DNA of 7,736 nucleotides from an uncultured Lachnospiraceae bacterium (GCA_947177885.1 CAMWWF010000128.1:1-7736); one strand, 5' to 3'; shown: positions 1 through 6,656, counted from the stretch's first letter. The notes: generated by a model not told the origin, from the letters alone. Program-made: numbers and translations.

Positions 1-55
1 CTGTGATTCCTTCGCTCAGGTATAAATTTGAGTGATATCGAACTCTTTCCGCCAT
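1..55 (-). CDS. 5' end of an unidentified gene, cut by the window edge
   Basis: An ATG at 55-53 opens a frame that stays open to the left edge, giving 18 codons (MAERVRYHSNLYLSEGIT). An AAGGA ribosome-binding site lies 9 bases upstream of the ATG. It starts 26 bases after the Nudix gene stop on the same strand, so the two are probably transcribed together unless the hairpin at 76-103 terminates. I do not recognise the protein from so few residues. The good start signal, correct strand and tight spacing are the only support. Confidence 0.55.
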   Translation of the reverse strand, partial: MAERVRYHSNLYLSEGIT

Positions 56-75
56 AACCGCTGTTCCTTAAAACA

Positions 76-103
76 GGGCAGCTAAAAGTATTTCCGGCTG
101 CCC
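76..103 (-). terminator. Hairpin overlapping the Nudix stop codon, possible weak terminator
   Basis: A 7-bp inverted repeat, GGGCAGC at 76-82 and GCTGCCC at 97-103, encloses a 14-base loop. The Nudix stop codon lies at the edge of one arm. Read in the direction of transcription, the hairpin is followed by TGTTTTAAGG, a poor U-tract. It may therefore be an inefficient terminator or a structure affecting the next gene, whose AAGGA ribosome-binding site follows immediately. Confidence 0.35.
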
Positions 104-534
104 CATAAGTTATTTTTTTTCAATTCCAGATATTCGTTGTAGGCTATCTCCAATATCTGCTTTTCATTGGCAAATTTCAAAAGATGATACGCCTCATGAT
201 ACTTGTAGAACCCGGAATCTACAAAGTACTCCTCCTTTTGTGGTTTACTGTAATAACTGTCTGCCATCATCAGGTACCAGTGCACTTCCTTTTCCACTGT
301 ATCTTCCGGAACAGTAAAAGAATACTCGCTGGTTCCCACATACTTAATGATGGTAGCTTTCGCTCCGGTCTCCTCCAGGACTTCCCTCAGAGCAGTTTCC
401 TTGTAGTCTTCTCCCTGCTCCACAGTCCCCTTTGGCAATACCCAGCCTTCGTATTTATTCTTGAAATTCTTATACAAAAGCAGTATCTTTCCACGAAAAA
501 TTACCACACCACCACAGCTTGTTGCTTCTATCAT
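82..534 (-). CDS. Nudix hydrolase, small MutT/Ap4A-hydrolase-like
   Basis: This 150-residue protein should be a soluble, metal-dependent hydrolase of nucleoside diphosphate derivatives. It carries a complete Nudix box at residues 36-58: G36, E42, then REVLEETGA from R50 to A58, which fits GX5EX7REUXEEXGU with all catalytic acidic residues present. The preceding WVLPKG (31-36) is typical of Nudix folds. Length is normal for a one-domain member. The start at 534 is fixed by AGGAGG 7 bases upstream, and its own promoter lies at 578-606. The substrate cannot be read from sequence: the WVLPKGTVEQGE context resembles dinucleoside polyphosphate hydrolases, but 8-oxo-dGTP or other nucleotide substrates are possible. 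The C-terminal third (about 95-150) is Tyr/Lys/Glu rich and helical-looking. It sits downstream of the wall-synthesis genes but is probably a separate transcription unit. Confidence 0.95.
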   Translation of the reverse strand: MIEATSCGGVVIFRGKILLLYKNFKNKYEGWVLPKGTVEQGEDYKETALREVLEETGAKATIIKYVGTSEYSFTVPEDTVEKEVHWYLMMADSYYSKPQKEEYFVDSGFYKYHEAYHLLKFANEKQILEIAYNEYLELKKNNLWGSRKYF

Positions 535-577
535 TGCAATTCCTCCTGTCGGTGGTCACAATCCCTGACCTGAATCT

Positions 578-606
578 AGTATAGTCTAATCGGACGTTTC
601 ACGCAA
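578..606 (-). promoter_or_regulatory. Sigma-A-like promoter for the Nudix gene
   Basis: On the minus strand TTGCGT (601-606) is separated by exactly 17 bases from TATACT (578-583), close to the vegetative consensus. The expected transcription start is about 35 bases upstream of the Nudix ATG. It lies in the 104-bp gap after the PBP gene, so the Nudix gene can be expressed independently of the division cluster. Confidence 0.6.
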
Positions 607-638
607 CCTTTTTATTTGTAAGTGTCCGACGGTTATGC

Positions 639-2360
639 TTATTTTTCCCTGAAATATGCGTCAAATATCCTCTTTGCAATGGGAACCGCGTAATCGCCGC
701 CGCTTCCCGCTCCCTCTACGATGATCGTGACGCAGACTTCCGGATCTTCTGCCGGCGCAAAACCTGTGAACCATGCGTGGCTGTCTCCCTTGATATTGTT
801 ATATTCCGCGGAACCGGTCTTTCCGGCAGCCGTGTAGGTCAGTCCGGACAGTTTTGATGCCGTACCGTTTTCCACCACCTCTGTCATCAGCTGTGTCAGA
901 ACCGCAGCCTCCTCTTCGCTCATCAGTCTGCCATAAGAGGCCGGTTTGAAGGATTTTACAATATTGCCCGCATCATTTTCCACATGGTCAACAAAATACG
1001 GTTTCATTAATATTCCATTGTTTGCAATGGCGCAGGTGATCATGTTCAGATGCATGGGAGTGATCTGCGTTACTCCCTGACCTATGGAAGTCTGCATCAT
1101 GCTGTCCTGGGATATGTCGGCGGATACGGCGGTGCTGCTTTTGACATAAGCCAAAGTCAGCGGAAGCTCCTTCCCGAACAGCAGATCCTCCAATGTATCC
1201 GCAAAAGCCTCCCTGTCCAGTCCCATTCCGATATTGGCAAAGGAAGAGTTGCAGGATTTTGCAAAGGAACGGGTAAAGCTTACCTGTCCGTGGCTGGAGC
1301 CGTGATAACAGTTGATCCGGCTGCCATTGGATGAAAAATAGCCGGGACAATTAAAGGAATACTGATCATAGCTTGTGGGATTTTCTCTTATATATTCAAG
1401 CGCCGTCACGATCTTAAAAGTGGAGCCCGGGGGATACAGTCCCTGCGTTGACCGGTTGAGCAGCACGGAGCTGGAATCGTTTTCCACCAGGGAATCCCAG
1501 ATTTCCTGTATTTCGTTGGGATCAAAATTAGGATGCGATACCATAGCCAGCACCTTGCCCGTAGACACCTCCGTCACTATGATTGCTCCACGGTAAATGC
1601 TCAGCTCGGAATCAGCCACCTCCTGAATCTGAACATCCAGAGTCGTATAGACATTATCGCCGGGATTCTTTACTCCCGCCATATCATTTGCTACTTTATT
1701 GTTCAGGGAGGTGCTGGTGTTGATCAGGTAATAGTTCGCAAGGGCCTCCACACCCATGCGTCCCTGTGTGGAATAGCCGACCACATGGGAAAAGAGATTT
1801 CCAAAAGGATATTTCCTGGTTTCGTTCTGCTCATCGTCCAGAACCGTTTCCGCCAGTACCTCCCCGTCCCTTGAGAAGATAGTTCCCCTGTAATTCCGGG
1901 ATAACAGGATTTCCTGTCTGGAGTTGTAACTGTTGTTGATCATCTCCTGTTCGCTGGTAGCCGTAAAATATCCCAGATAACCGATCGCCACAGCGAAGAG
2001 CACCAGAAAAAAGCCGCAGGACACAATAATTTCCGTCCGGTTGCTGCTGTATTTTCCGGATGAGGCACTTTTTTTCTTTGGGGACCGGTGCTGAGGACCC
2101 TGATCCTTTGCCGCCTGCCGGCTTTGACTTGTCTGACGCTTCGGCTGAGACGGTCTGTTGGGGTCCGCCTGACGCTTCGTCTGAGACGGTCTGTTGGGAT
2201 CCGCCTGACGCCTCGGCTGGGACGGTCTGTTGGGATCCGCCTGACGCTTCGGCTGGGACGGTCTATTGGGATCCGCCTGACGCTTCGTCTGAGACTGTCC
2301 GCTCCGGTCTGCCTGACGCTCCTGCCGTCCTGGGAGCGTTGTTTGCTTTTCTTCCGCCAT
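639..2360 (-). CDS. Class B penicillin-binding protein (transpeptidase) with a repeat-built cytoplasmic tail
   Basis: This 573-residue D,D-transpeptidase should crosslink peptidoglycan outside the membrane, as partner of the SEDS polymerase encoded just upstream. Residues 1-110 form a cytoplasmic, Pro/Gln/Arg/Lys-rich tail with five 12-residue repeats (17-76). A single membrane helix lies at about 111-132. A short dimerisation region follows (about 155-245), then the transpeptidase domain. All three active-site motifs are present: STFK at 313-316 with nucleophile S313, SCN at 369-371, and KTG at 514-516. There is no PASTA domain. The small N-terminal region resembles the PbpA type found beside RodA-like genes rather than long FtsI/SpoVD proteins. 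The start at 2360 is supported by AAGGAGG 8 bases upstream, inside the preceding gene. The genes overlap by 98 bp, suggesting translational coupling. The long repetitive cationic tail is unusual, since class B PBPs normally have only a short cytoplasmic stub. Whether it serves division, elongation or sporulation is not decidable here. Confidence 0.95.
   Translation of the reverse strand: MAEEKQTTLPGRQERQADRSGQSQTKRQADPNRPSQPKRQADPNRPSQPRRQADPNRPSQTKRQADPNRPSQPKRQTSQSRQAAKDQGPQHRSPKKKSASSGKYSSNRTEIIVSCGFFLVLFAVAIGYLGYFTATSEQEMINNSYNSRQEILLSRNYRGTIFSRDGEVLAETVLDDEQNETRKYPFGNLFSHVVGYSTQGRMGVEALANYYLINTSTSLNNKVANDMAGVKNPGDNVYTTLDVQIQEVADSELSIYRGAIIVTEVSTGKVLAMVSHPNFDPNEIQEIWDSLVENDSSSVLLNRSTQGLYPPGSTFKIVTALEYIRENPTSYDQYSFNCPGYFSSNGSRINCYHGSSHGQVSFTRSFAKSCNSSFANIGMGLDREAFADTLEDLLFGKELPLTLAYVKSSTAVSADISQDSMMQTSIGQGVTQITPMHLNMITCAIANNGILMKPYFVDHVENDAGNIVKSFKPASYGRLMSEEEAAVLTQLMTEVVENGTASKLSGLTYTAAGKTGSAEYNNIKGDSHAWFTGFAPAEDPEVCVTIIVEGAGSGGDYAVPIAKRIFDAYFREK
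2133..2312 (-). repeat. Five tandem 36-bp repeats inside the PBP gene
   Basis: Five head-to-tail 36-bp units start at 2133, 2169, 2205, 2241 and 2277. The first four differ from one another at only a few positions; the last (2277-2312) is degenerate in its second half. In the PBP frame each unit encodes 12 residues, with consensus ADPNRPSQPKRQ (residues 17-76). The last 14 bases of the SEDS gene's overlap with unit four, plus all of unit five, are also read as the SEDS C-terminus in another frame. Because 36 is a multiple of three, gain or loss of units keeps both frames. Confidence 0.95.
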
Positions 2361-3669
2361 TGTGCCCGCCTCCTTCCTGCTGCAGTCGGATATAAATGCC
2401 CTGTATAATAAAGAACATGATCATAGTTGTCATAACGGAGCTTCCACCGTAGCTGATAAACGGAAGCGTCACTCCGGTCAGGGGGATCAGCTTGATCCCT
2501 CCCCCTACAGTGAGAAATATCTGGAAAATATACATGATCCCAATGCCGTAGACGATCAGCTGATAGAAACGGTCCCGGATCTGCGCCGCGATATGCATCA
2601 TCATCACAAAGCAGCTGACCATGATCAAGATCAGGCAGATACCGAAAATGACTCCCAGCTCCTCGCATACGGATGAAAAAATAAAGTCTGCCTCCACCTT
2701 GGGAATCTTTGTGGGATTTCCCTGCAACAGACCCATTCCGAACCAGCTTCCGCTGCCTATGGCAAACAGCGACTGGGTGATCTGATACCCCTGGTCGTCA
2801 ATATAAGTCCAGGGATCTCTCCATGCAAGCACTCTGGTCCTTACATGACGAAACAGGCGGTATGCCACATAGGCTGCGCCGCTTCCCCCCACTGCACCGC
2901 AGAGCAGATAGAGATAATTTCTCGTTGCGGCAAACACCACGAACACATACCCCACAAAAAAGACCAGAGCGCTTCCAAGATCCGTGGACACCACCAGGAC
3001 TATCACATGAAGTCCCGCGACCACCGCCGTGACCGCCACCCGGGCGAAACTGAATTTCTCCCAAAGTGCGCCTGCCAGAAAGAAAAGGAAAAGAATCTTT
3101 ACAAATTCGGACGGTTGGAAACTGATACCTCCGATGCTGAAAGATATTTTGGAGCCATAAGTCACCTCTCCCATGATCAAAACCAGGCTCAATGCCCCGA
3201 TCCCCACGACGGCATACGCCCAGGTCAGCTTCTTCAGGAAGCGGATCCTTGACAGCAGATAGGGGATCAACAGCGCGACGATCAGGGAAACCAATATGAT
3301 TATGTACTGCTTTACCGCTTTGTTAAAGGACAGCCTGGAGATCATGCAGAGCCCGGTACCCGCCAGCATACACATATTATTCAGCAGCAGACGGTTGGCA
3401 TTTTCATAGATCATTGGCACTATCACCATGGCAGCGATCAGGAACACCTGAACAAAGGCATAGAAAAGCATATACTGCATATCACCGCTGACCAGAAACA
3501 GATCCACGAAACAGAGTGCCTGGATCAAAAAGATCAGGACTTTCTGCGCAGCATAAATAAACCTGCTGTTCATCCATTTGTCCACGAACACCAGAAAGCA
3601 TTCCAATGTATAGATGACCATGCATATGTTGATAAAATATTTGGATAATTCCGTCACATATCTCTGCAT
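2263..3669 (-). CDS. SEDS-family peptidoglycan glycosyltransferase (FtsW/RodA/SpoVE)
   Basis: This 468-residue polytopic membrane protein should polymerise lipid II into glycan strands together with the class B PBP encoded immediately after it. Family signatures appear in order: FQPSEFVKI at 184-192, STDLGSAL at 228-235, the RxxAWxDPW stretch at about 279-287, GSGSWFGMGLLQG at 306-318, EADFIFSSVCEELG at 326-339, and PLTGVTLPFISYGGSS at 396-411. D328 corresponds to the Asp that is catalytic in RodA and FtsW. About a dozen hydrophobic segments are visible. The first 110 or so residues add helices beyond the classical ten-helix core, as in RodA-like proteins paired with PbpA. The start at 3669 has AGAGG about 10 bases upstream. 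Residues 430-468 form a Gly/Ser/Asn-rich tail with no family match, read from DNA that also encodes the PBP N-terminus; the gene overlaps the PBP by 98 bp. I cannot assign FtsW versus RodA, so no symbol is given. Confidence 0.95.
   Translation of the reverse strand: MQRYVTELSKYFINICMVIYTLECFLVFVDKWMNSRFIYAAQKVLIFLIQALCFVDLFLVSGDMQYMLFYAFVQVFLIAAMVIVPMIYENANRLLLNNMCMLAGTGLCMISRLSFNKAVKQYIIILVSLIVALLIPYLLSRIRFLKKLTWAYAVVGIGALSLVLIMGEVTYGSKISFSIGGISFQPSEFVKILFLFFLAGALWEKFSFARVAVTAVVAGLHVIVLVVSTDLGSALVFFVGYVFVVFAATRNYLYLLCGAVGGSGAAYVAYRLFRHVRTRVLAWRDPWTYIDDQGYQITQSLFAIGSGSWFGMGLLQGNPTKIPKVEADFIFSSVCEELGVIFGICLILIMVSCFVMMMHIAAQIRDRFYQLIVYGIGIMYIFQIFLTVGGGIKLIPLTGVTLPFISYGGSSVMTTMIMFFIIQGIYIRLQQEGGGHNGGRKANNAPRTAGASGRPERTVSDEASGGSQ
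2369..2375 (-). promoter_or_regulatory. Strong ribosome-binding site for the PBP, inside the SEDS gene
   Basis: AAGGAGG lies 8 bases upstream of the PBP ATG and fixes that start. In the SEDS frame the same bases encode part of the Glu-Gly-Gly-Gly stretch just after the final membrane helix. The site therefore sits well before the SEDS stop codon, and ribosomes finishing the SEDS gene must read through the PBP start region. Confidence 0.85.
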
Positions 3670-3682
3670 TTACAGTTTCCTC

Positions 3683-3889
3683 TCAAGTCCCAAAGCCGCA
3701 CTGTCCCACGATCCTGCTCTGCGGAAGCTCAGACTGACCTCCAAGATCATCAACGGGAAGAATGCCCGCACTTCGGACATTCTTCAGCATCAAACCCGGA
3801 ACCTCTCCGCGAAATACCCTCGTATGGGTAAAAGCTCTCTCTGCGCTATTCCACACCGCGTTTTTCGTGCCCTGTGGTATATTCGTCAT
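3683..3889 (-). CDS. Doubtful small ORF between the U32 and SEDS genes (68 residues)
   Basis: A 68-codon frame starts at ATG 3889-3887, overlaps the last 44 bases of the U32 gene in another frame, and stops 13 bases before the SEDS start. AAGGGGG (3899-3905) lies 9 bases upstream as a possible ribosome-binding site. I do not recognise the product. It has no membrane segment and ends in VGQCGFGT. Its tail, with an Arg followed by a Gly-rich GFGT end, loosely recalls the C-terminus of dUTPases, but the alignment is too weak to call. It fills most of an otherwise unexplained 176-bp gap. It could be a true small gene, a remnant of a larger gene, or a chance frame. Confidence 0.25.
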   Translation of the reverse strand: MTNIPQGTKNAVWNSAERAFTHTRVFRGEVPGLMLKNVRSAGILPVDDLGGQSELPQSRIVGQCGFGT

Positions 3890-6074
3890 AAGGAAGTGCC
3901 CCCTTTTCAAAAAAGGCTTCCAGTGTGTATATGGTCTCCCGGCCGGTCTCGATCGTGAAATCCAGTCTGATATCCGCCCTTTCATACCACTCCCCGAAAT
4001 TCTGGTGCAAAGAGAGAGGTACACTGTTATATATAATATTCATACAGTGGCGACAGACCCTTACGACCGGAAACTCTTTCCGGTATCTGTCGGTCAGGGT
4101 GATCACACGGTCATGATCCGGTTGACAGTTTCCGGTTGTTTTCAACAGGCAATTCGCCGTCACCATCATGGGGATCCTGCCATATACCAGCTTTTCAAAA
4201 TTCCCGCCGCCGATCTTGCCTCCGCATATGTTCAGCAGTTTCCTCTGCTCCCCTGCCTTTAACTCCAGCGGCAGACAAAAACCGTCGGTCATGGTCTCCA
4301 ATTCTTCCAGAGCCATATGGTTCCAGCAGTACACATTGGCATCCAGCCGGTTGCGATATCCTTTCTTTCGCACATATGCCAGTTCGTCCAGTGACCGCAC
4401 CAGCATACCGCGCAATACAGGATGCTTATCCATGAGCCGGGACAGAGATTCCAGACAACGGTTGTCCTCCTGCCGCAAAATATACGGCAGAGCAATGTAT
4501 ACCTCCGTATCCTCCTGCAGTCTCCCGCAGAGCGAGAGCGTCTCCCCTGTCCGCTCCAACAGCAGATCCCCATCGATATACAGGCGTTTGAAATGATTTT
4601 CTGCGTGACCGGTCAAATACCCGGTGACTTCCCGCAGTTGTTCGAAAGTTCTGACGCTGATCGCGATCCCGGTGCGTTCCGGTTCTTTAAAGCATCCGCT
4701 TTCCCTGTTTTCTTCCCGTGAAGCCGCATTCCCGCATCCCTGCCTTAAGTGAGCATTTTTCTCGAGAATTGACTGTTCCAGTCGAAGGACTGCCTCTCTG
4801 CGCAGTTCATTGATCTGTTTCAAGGGATAAAAGGCATCCTCCCCTACCTGTAATTCCATGTGCTCAGGGAAGAAAGCGCTGTCTCCCATCTTTCCCAGCT
4901 GTTTCCGCACATTTTCCTCTGTGATGGGCTGTTTTTGCGCCCGCTCCACAGCCATTCCCCGGACTGTGACGGACAATCCATCTGCCTGTAAAGTCACTTC
5001 CGCAGGCATTCCTGTCACAAAGGAAGCCTTCATTTTAACGGGCCGTTTTAAGTGTTCCTCCAGATAGCGGGTCCTGATTTCCGCCAAAAGCATTTCATCA
5101 TTTCCGCCGTAGGCAGGATTGGACAGCGTCACCATCTCTCTGCCATTGTGTTTAAAGTAATAACCGTCCTGTTTCCCGCTTCGTATATAGAGGGCGGAAA
5201 GGGCATCCAGATCTTCCTGTGATACCTTATACTTCTTCGCCGCCTGATCCCTTCCGTATTGCTCCCTCAGTTCATAATACCGGTCAATATATTTGCGGTA
5301 TAGGGCGGTCACACCTGCGGTATATTCCGGCTTTTTCATGCGCCCTTCTATCTTAAGGGAATCGATCCCCGCCTCAATCAGACGCGGAATATGTCCTATC
5401 GTGCACATATCCTTCAGACTTAACGGGTAACAGGTTCCGCTCTGTCTCTTATCCGTCCTGACGGTATAGGGAAGTCTGCAGGGTTGGGCACAACGTCCCC
5501 TGTTGCCGCTTCTGCCGCCCAGGACACTGCTGAAAAGGCATTGCCCCGAATAGCAATAGCACATGGCTCCGTGAATAAAAGTCTCCAGTTCTATATCCAC
5601 CAGGCTCTTTATTTCAGAAAGTTCCCGTAGACTTAATTCCCTGGCGGACACGATCCGGGAGACGCCAAGCTCCTTCAGAAGCTCTGCGCCGTAATGGCTG
5701 CACAGCGTCATCTGGGTGCTTGCATGCAGTTCCAACGCCGGGAAATGCTTCCTGATGAATCCAAGGACTCCCAGATCCTGAACTATGACAGCATCCAATC
5801 CGGCTTCATAAAACGGACAAATATAATCATAAAGCTCCGCAAGCTCTTCTTCCTTTAAGAGAGTATTCACTGTGAGATAAATCTTTCTCCCAAGAAGATG
5901 GCCATAACGGATACAATCGGTCAGCTCTGAATCTGTAAAATTATCAGCATAAGCTCTGGCTCCAAATCGGCTGCCGCCCAGATAAACAGCATCCGCCCCC
6001 GCGTGAACGGCTCCGTAAAAGCCTTCCGCATTGCCTGCCGGGGCCAGAAGTTCCGCCCGCCTTTCTTTGATCAT
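3846..6074 (-). CDS. Long-form U32 family protein with DUF3656 region (RlhA-like RNA hydroxylation factor)
   Basis: This 742-residue cytosolic protein is annotated in databases as a U32 (collagenase-like) peptidase. Characterised bacterial members (RlhA, TrhP) instead act in hydroxylation of 23S rRNA or tRNA and carry Fe-S clusters. The N-terminal U32 barrel begins with LLAPAGNAEGF at 9-19. The family signature ETFIHGAMCYCYSGQCLFS lies at 164-182, followed by GRCAQPCRLPY to 203. C172, C179 and C195 are probable cluster ligands, with C199, C215 or C224 as the fourth. The DUF3656-like part spans about 350-470, with INELRREA at 421-428. A low-complexity linker at about 440-465 leads to a C-terminal domain with a second cysteine set (C642, C650, C674, C677). 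The family-typical ending YTTGHEKRGVE is intact, so the gene is not truncated. The start at 6074 has AAAGGA about 6 bases upstream. Proteolytic activity is not indicated; the RNA target is inferred from homology. Confidence 0.92.
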   Translation of the reverse strand: MIKERRAELLAPAGNAEGFYGAVHAGADAVYLGGSRFGARAYADNFTDSELTDCIRYGHLLGRKIYLTVNTLLKEEELAELYDYICPFYEAGLDAVIVQDLGVLGFIRKHFPALELHASTQMTLCSHYGAELLKELGVSRIVSARELSLRELSEIKSLVDIELETFIHGAMCYCYSGQCLFSSVLGGRSGNRGRCAQPCRLPYTVRTDKRQSGTCYPLSLKDMCTIGHIPRLIEAGIDSLKIEGRMKKPEYTAGVTALYRKYIDRYYELREQYGRDQAAKKYKVSQEDLDALSALYIRSGKQDGYYFKHNGREMVTLSNPAYGGNDEMLLAEIRTRYLEEHLKRPVKMKASFVTGMPAEVTLQADGLSVTVRGMAVERAQKQPITEENVRKQLGKMGDSAFFPEHMELQVGEDAFYPLKQINELRREAVLRLEQSILEKNAHLRQGCGNAASREENRESGCFKEPERTGIAISVRTFEQLREVTGYLTGHAENHFKRLYIDGDLLLERTGETLSLCGRLQEDTEVYIALPYILRQEDNRCLESLSRLMDKHPVLRGMLVRSLDELAYVRKKGYRNRLDANVYCWNHMALEELETMTDGFCLPLELKAGEQRKLLNICGGKIGGGNFEKLVYGRIPMMVTANCLLKTTGNCQPDHDRVITLTDRYRKEFPVVRVCRHCMNIIYNSVPLSLHQNFGEWYERADIRLDFTIETGRETIYTLEAFFEKGALPYDEYTTGHEKRGVE

Positions 6075-6125
6075 AAATTTCCTTTCTCAATTCCGGTTCC
6101 ACATCCGCATTTCTTAACAATTCCT

Positions 6126-6155
6126 AACAGAAAAGCTGTCCGGGTCACGGACAGC
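6126..6155 (-). terminator. Terminator-like hairpin after zapA
   Basis: GCTGTCCG (6135-6142) and CGGACAGC (6148-6155) form a perfect 8-bp GC-rich stem with a 5-base loop, starting 5 bases after the zapA stop. In the direction of transcription it is followed by TTTTCTGTT. This fits an intrinsic terminator with a modest U-tract, probably partial, because I see no convincing promoter between it and the U32 gene. Confidence 0.6.
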
Positions 6156-6160
6156 CAATA

Positions 6161-6562
6161 TCATTTTTTCTTCAACTCTGTTTCCAGCCTGACGATCTTC
6201 TTCTCGTTATCATCAGCCTCCTGCTGAAGAGCTATCACCCGTTCTTCCGCGCCCTCCAGCTTGATCTGAGCTGAAATCAATTCATGCTTCAGATCATACA
6301 GTTCTTTTTCCTTTGTCTGTAATTCTTCCTCAAGAACAGAAATCTGCTTTTTCGCTTTGAAATAGTCATCCGCAATATTAAGCTGAAGCAAAACACTCTG
6401 TGTATCCAAGGGGTGTCTGCGAAAGCTTTCTATTTTGTTGTATTCATTTATCTTATTGTTGATGTATGACGCGACTTTCTGCAGGTATTCTTCACTCTCG
6501 TATCCGCTCAGCGTAAAAACCTTGCCGCCGATTATCACTTCTGTATCTGTTTTGGAAGACAT
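6161..6562 (-). CDS. zapA: Cell division protein ZapA
   Basis: ZapA binds FtsZ and bundles its filaments to stabilise the division ring on the inner face of the membrane. The 133-residue product has the ZapA N-terminal globular domain (about 5-70), including TEVIIGGKVFTLSG and the helix with LLQLNIADDYFKAK. An almost continuous charged coiled coil from about 70 to 133 ends in ELKKK. It is longer than the roughly 85-residue Bacillus protein, owing to the extended coil. I place the start at ATG 6562 because AGAGG sits 7 bases upstream; an in-frame GTG two codons earlier (6568) would overlap the ribosome-binding site. Its own promoter lies at 6610-6638, a terminator-like hairpin follows, and FtsW/PBP wall-synthesis genes lie downstream, consistent with a division role. 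Confidence 0.94.
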   Translation of the reverse strand: MSSKTDTEVIIGGKVFTLSGYESEEYLQKVASYINNKINEYNKIESFRRHPLDTQSVLLQLNIADDYFKAKKQISVLEEELQTKEKELYDLKHELISAQIKLEGAEERVIALQQEADDNEKKIVRLETELKKK

Positions 6563-6609
6563 TATCACACCTCTTGCCCGTTTTGCACTGGTAAAAATAT
6601 TACAAATCT

Positions 6610-6638
6610 ATTATATATCATAACAGTGTGACAGGCAA
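6610..6638 (-). promoter_or_regulatory. Sigma-A-like promoter for zapA and probably the downstream genes
   Basis: On the minus strand TTGCCT (6633-6638), a 17-base spacer and TATAAT (6610-6615) make a near-consensus vegetative promoter in the ruvB-zapA gap. The predicted transcript begins about 40 bases before the zapA ATG. With no clear promoter before the U32, SEDS or PBP genes, this may drive the whole cluster by read-through of the hairpin after zapA. Confidence 0.65.
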
Positions 6639-6656
6639 GTAAAACTTTAATCGTGT

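Noticed and set aside
2133..2312. CRISPR-like array, because of the 36-bp periodicity
   Set aside because: The units are directly contiguous, have no spacers, and are in-frame coding repeats of the PBP.
2060..2408. Plus-strand frames with regular repeats such as DASAGTVCWDPP
   Set aside because: These are antisense readings of the 36-bp repeats of the PBP gene; there is no ribosome-binding site, and their periodicity is inherited from the repeats.
1940..2668. A 242-residue minus-strand frame spanning the SEDS/PBP junction
   Set aside because: It runs through the repeats in the third frame, giving an Arg/Ser/Pro-rich product with no start signal or recognisable domain. The 36-bp unit lacks stops in all minus frames apart from the single TAG, which explains the open frame.
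3815..3830. Small TACCC/GGGTA hairpin in the U32-SEDS gap
   Set aside because: The stem is only 5 bp with no real U-tract after it on the minus strand, so it is not convincing as a terminator.
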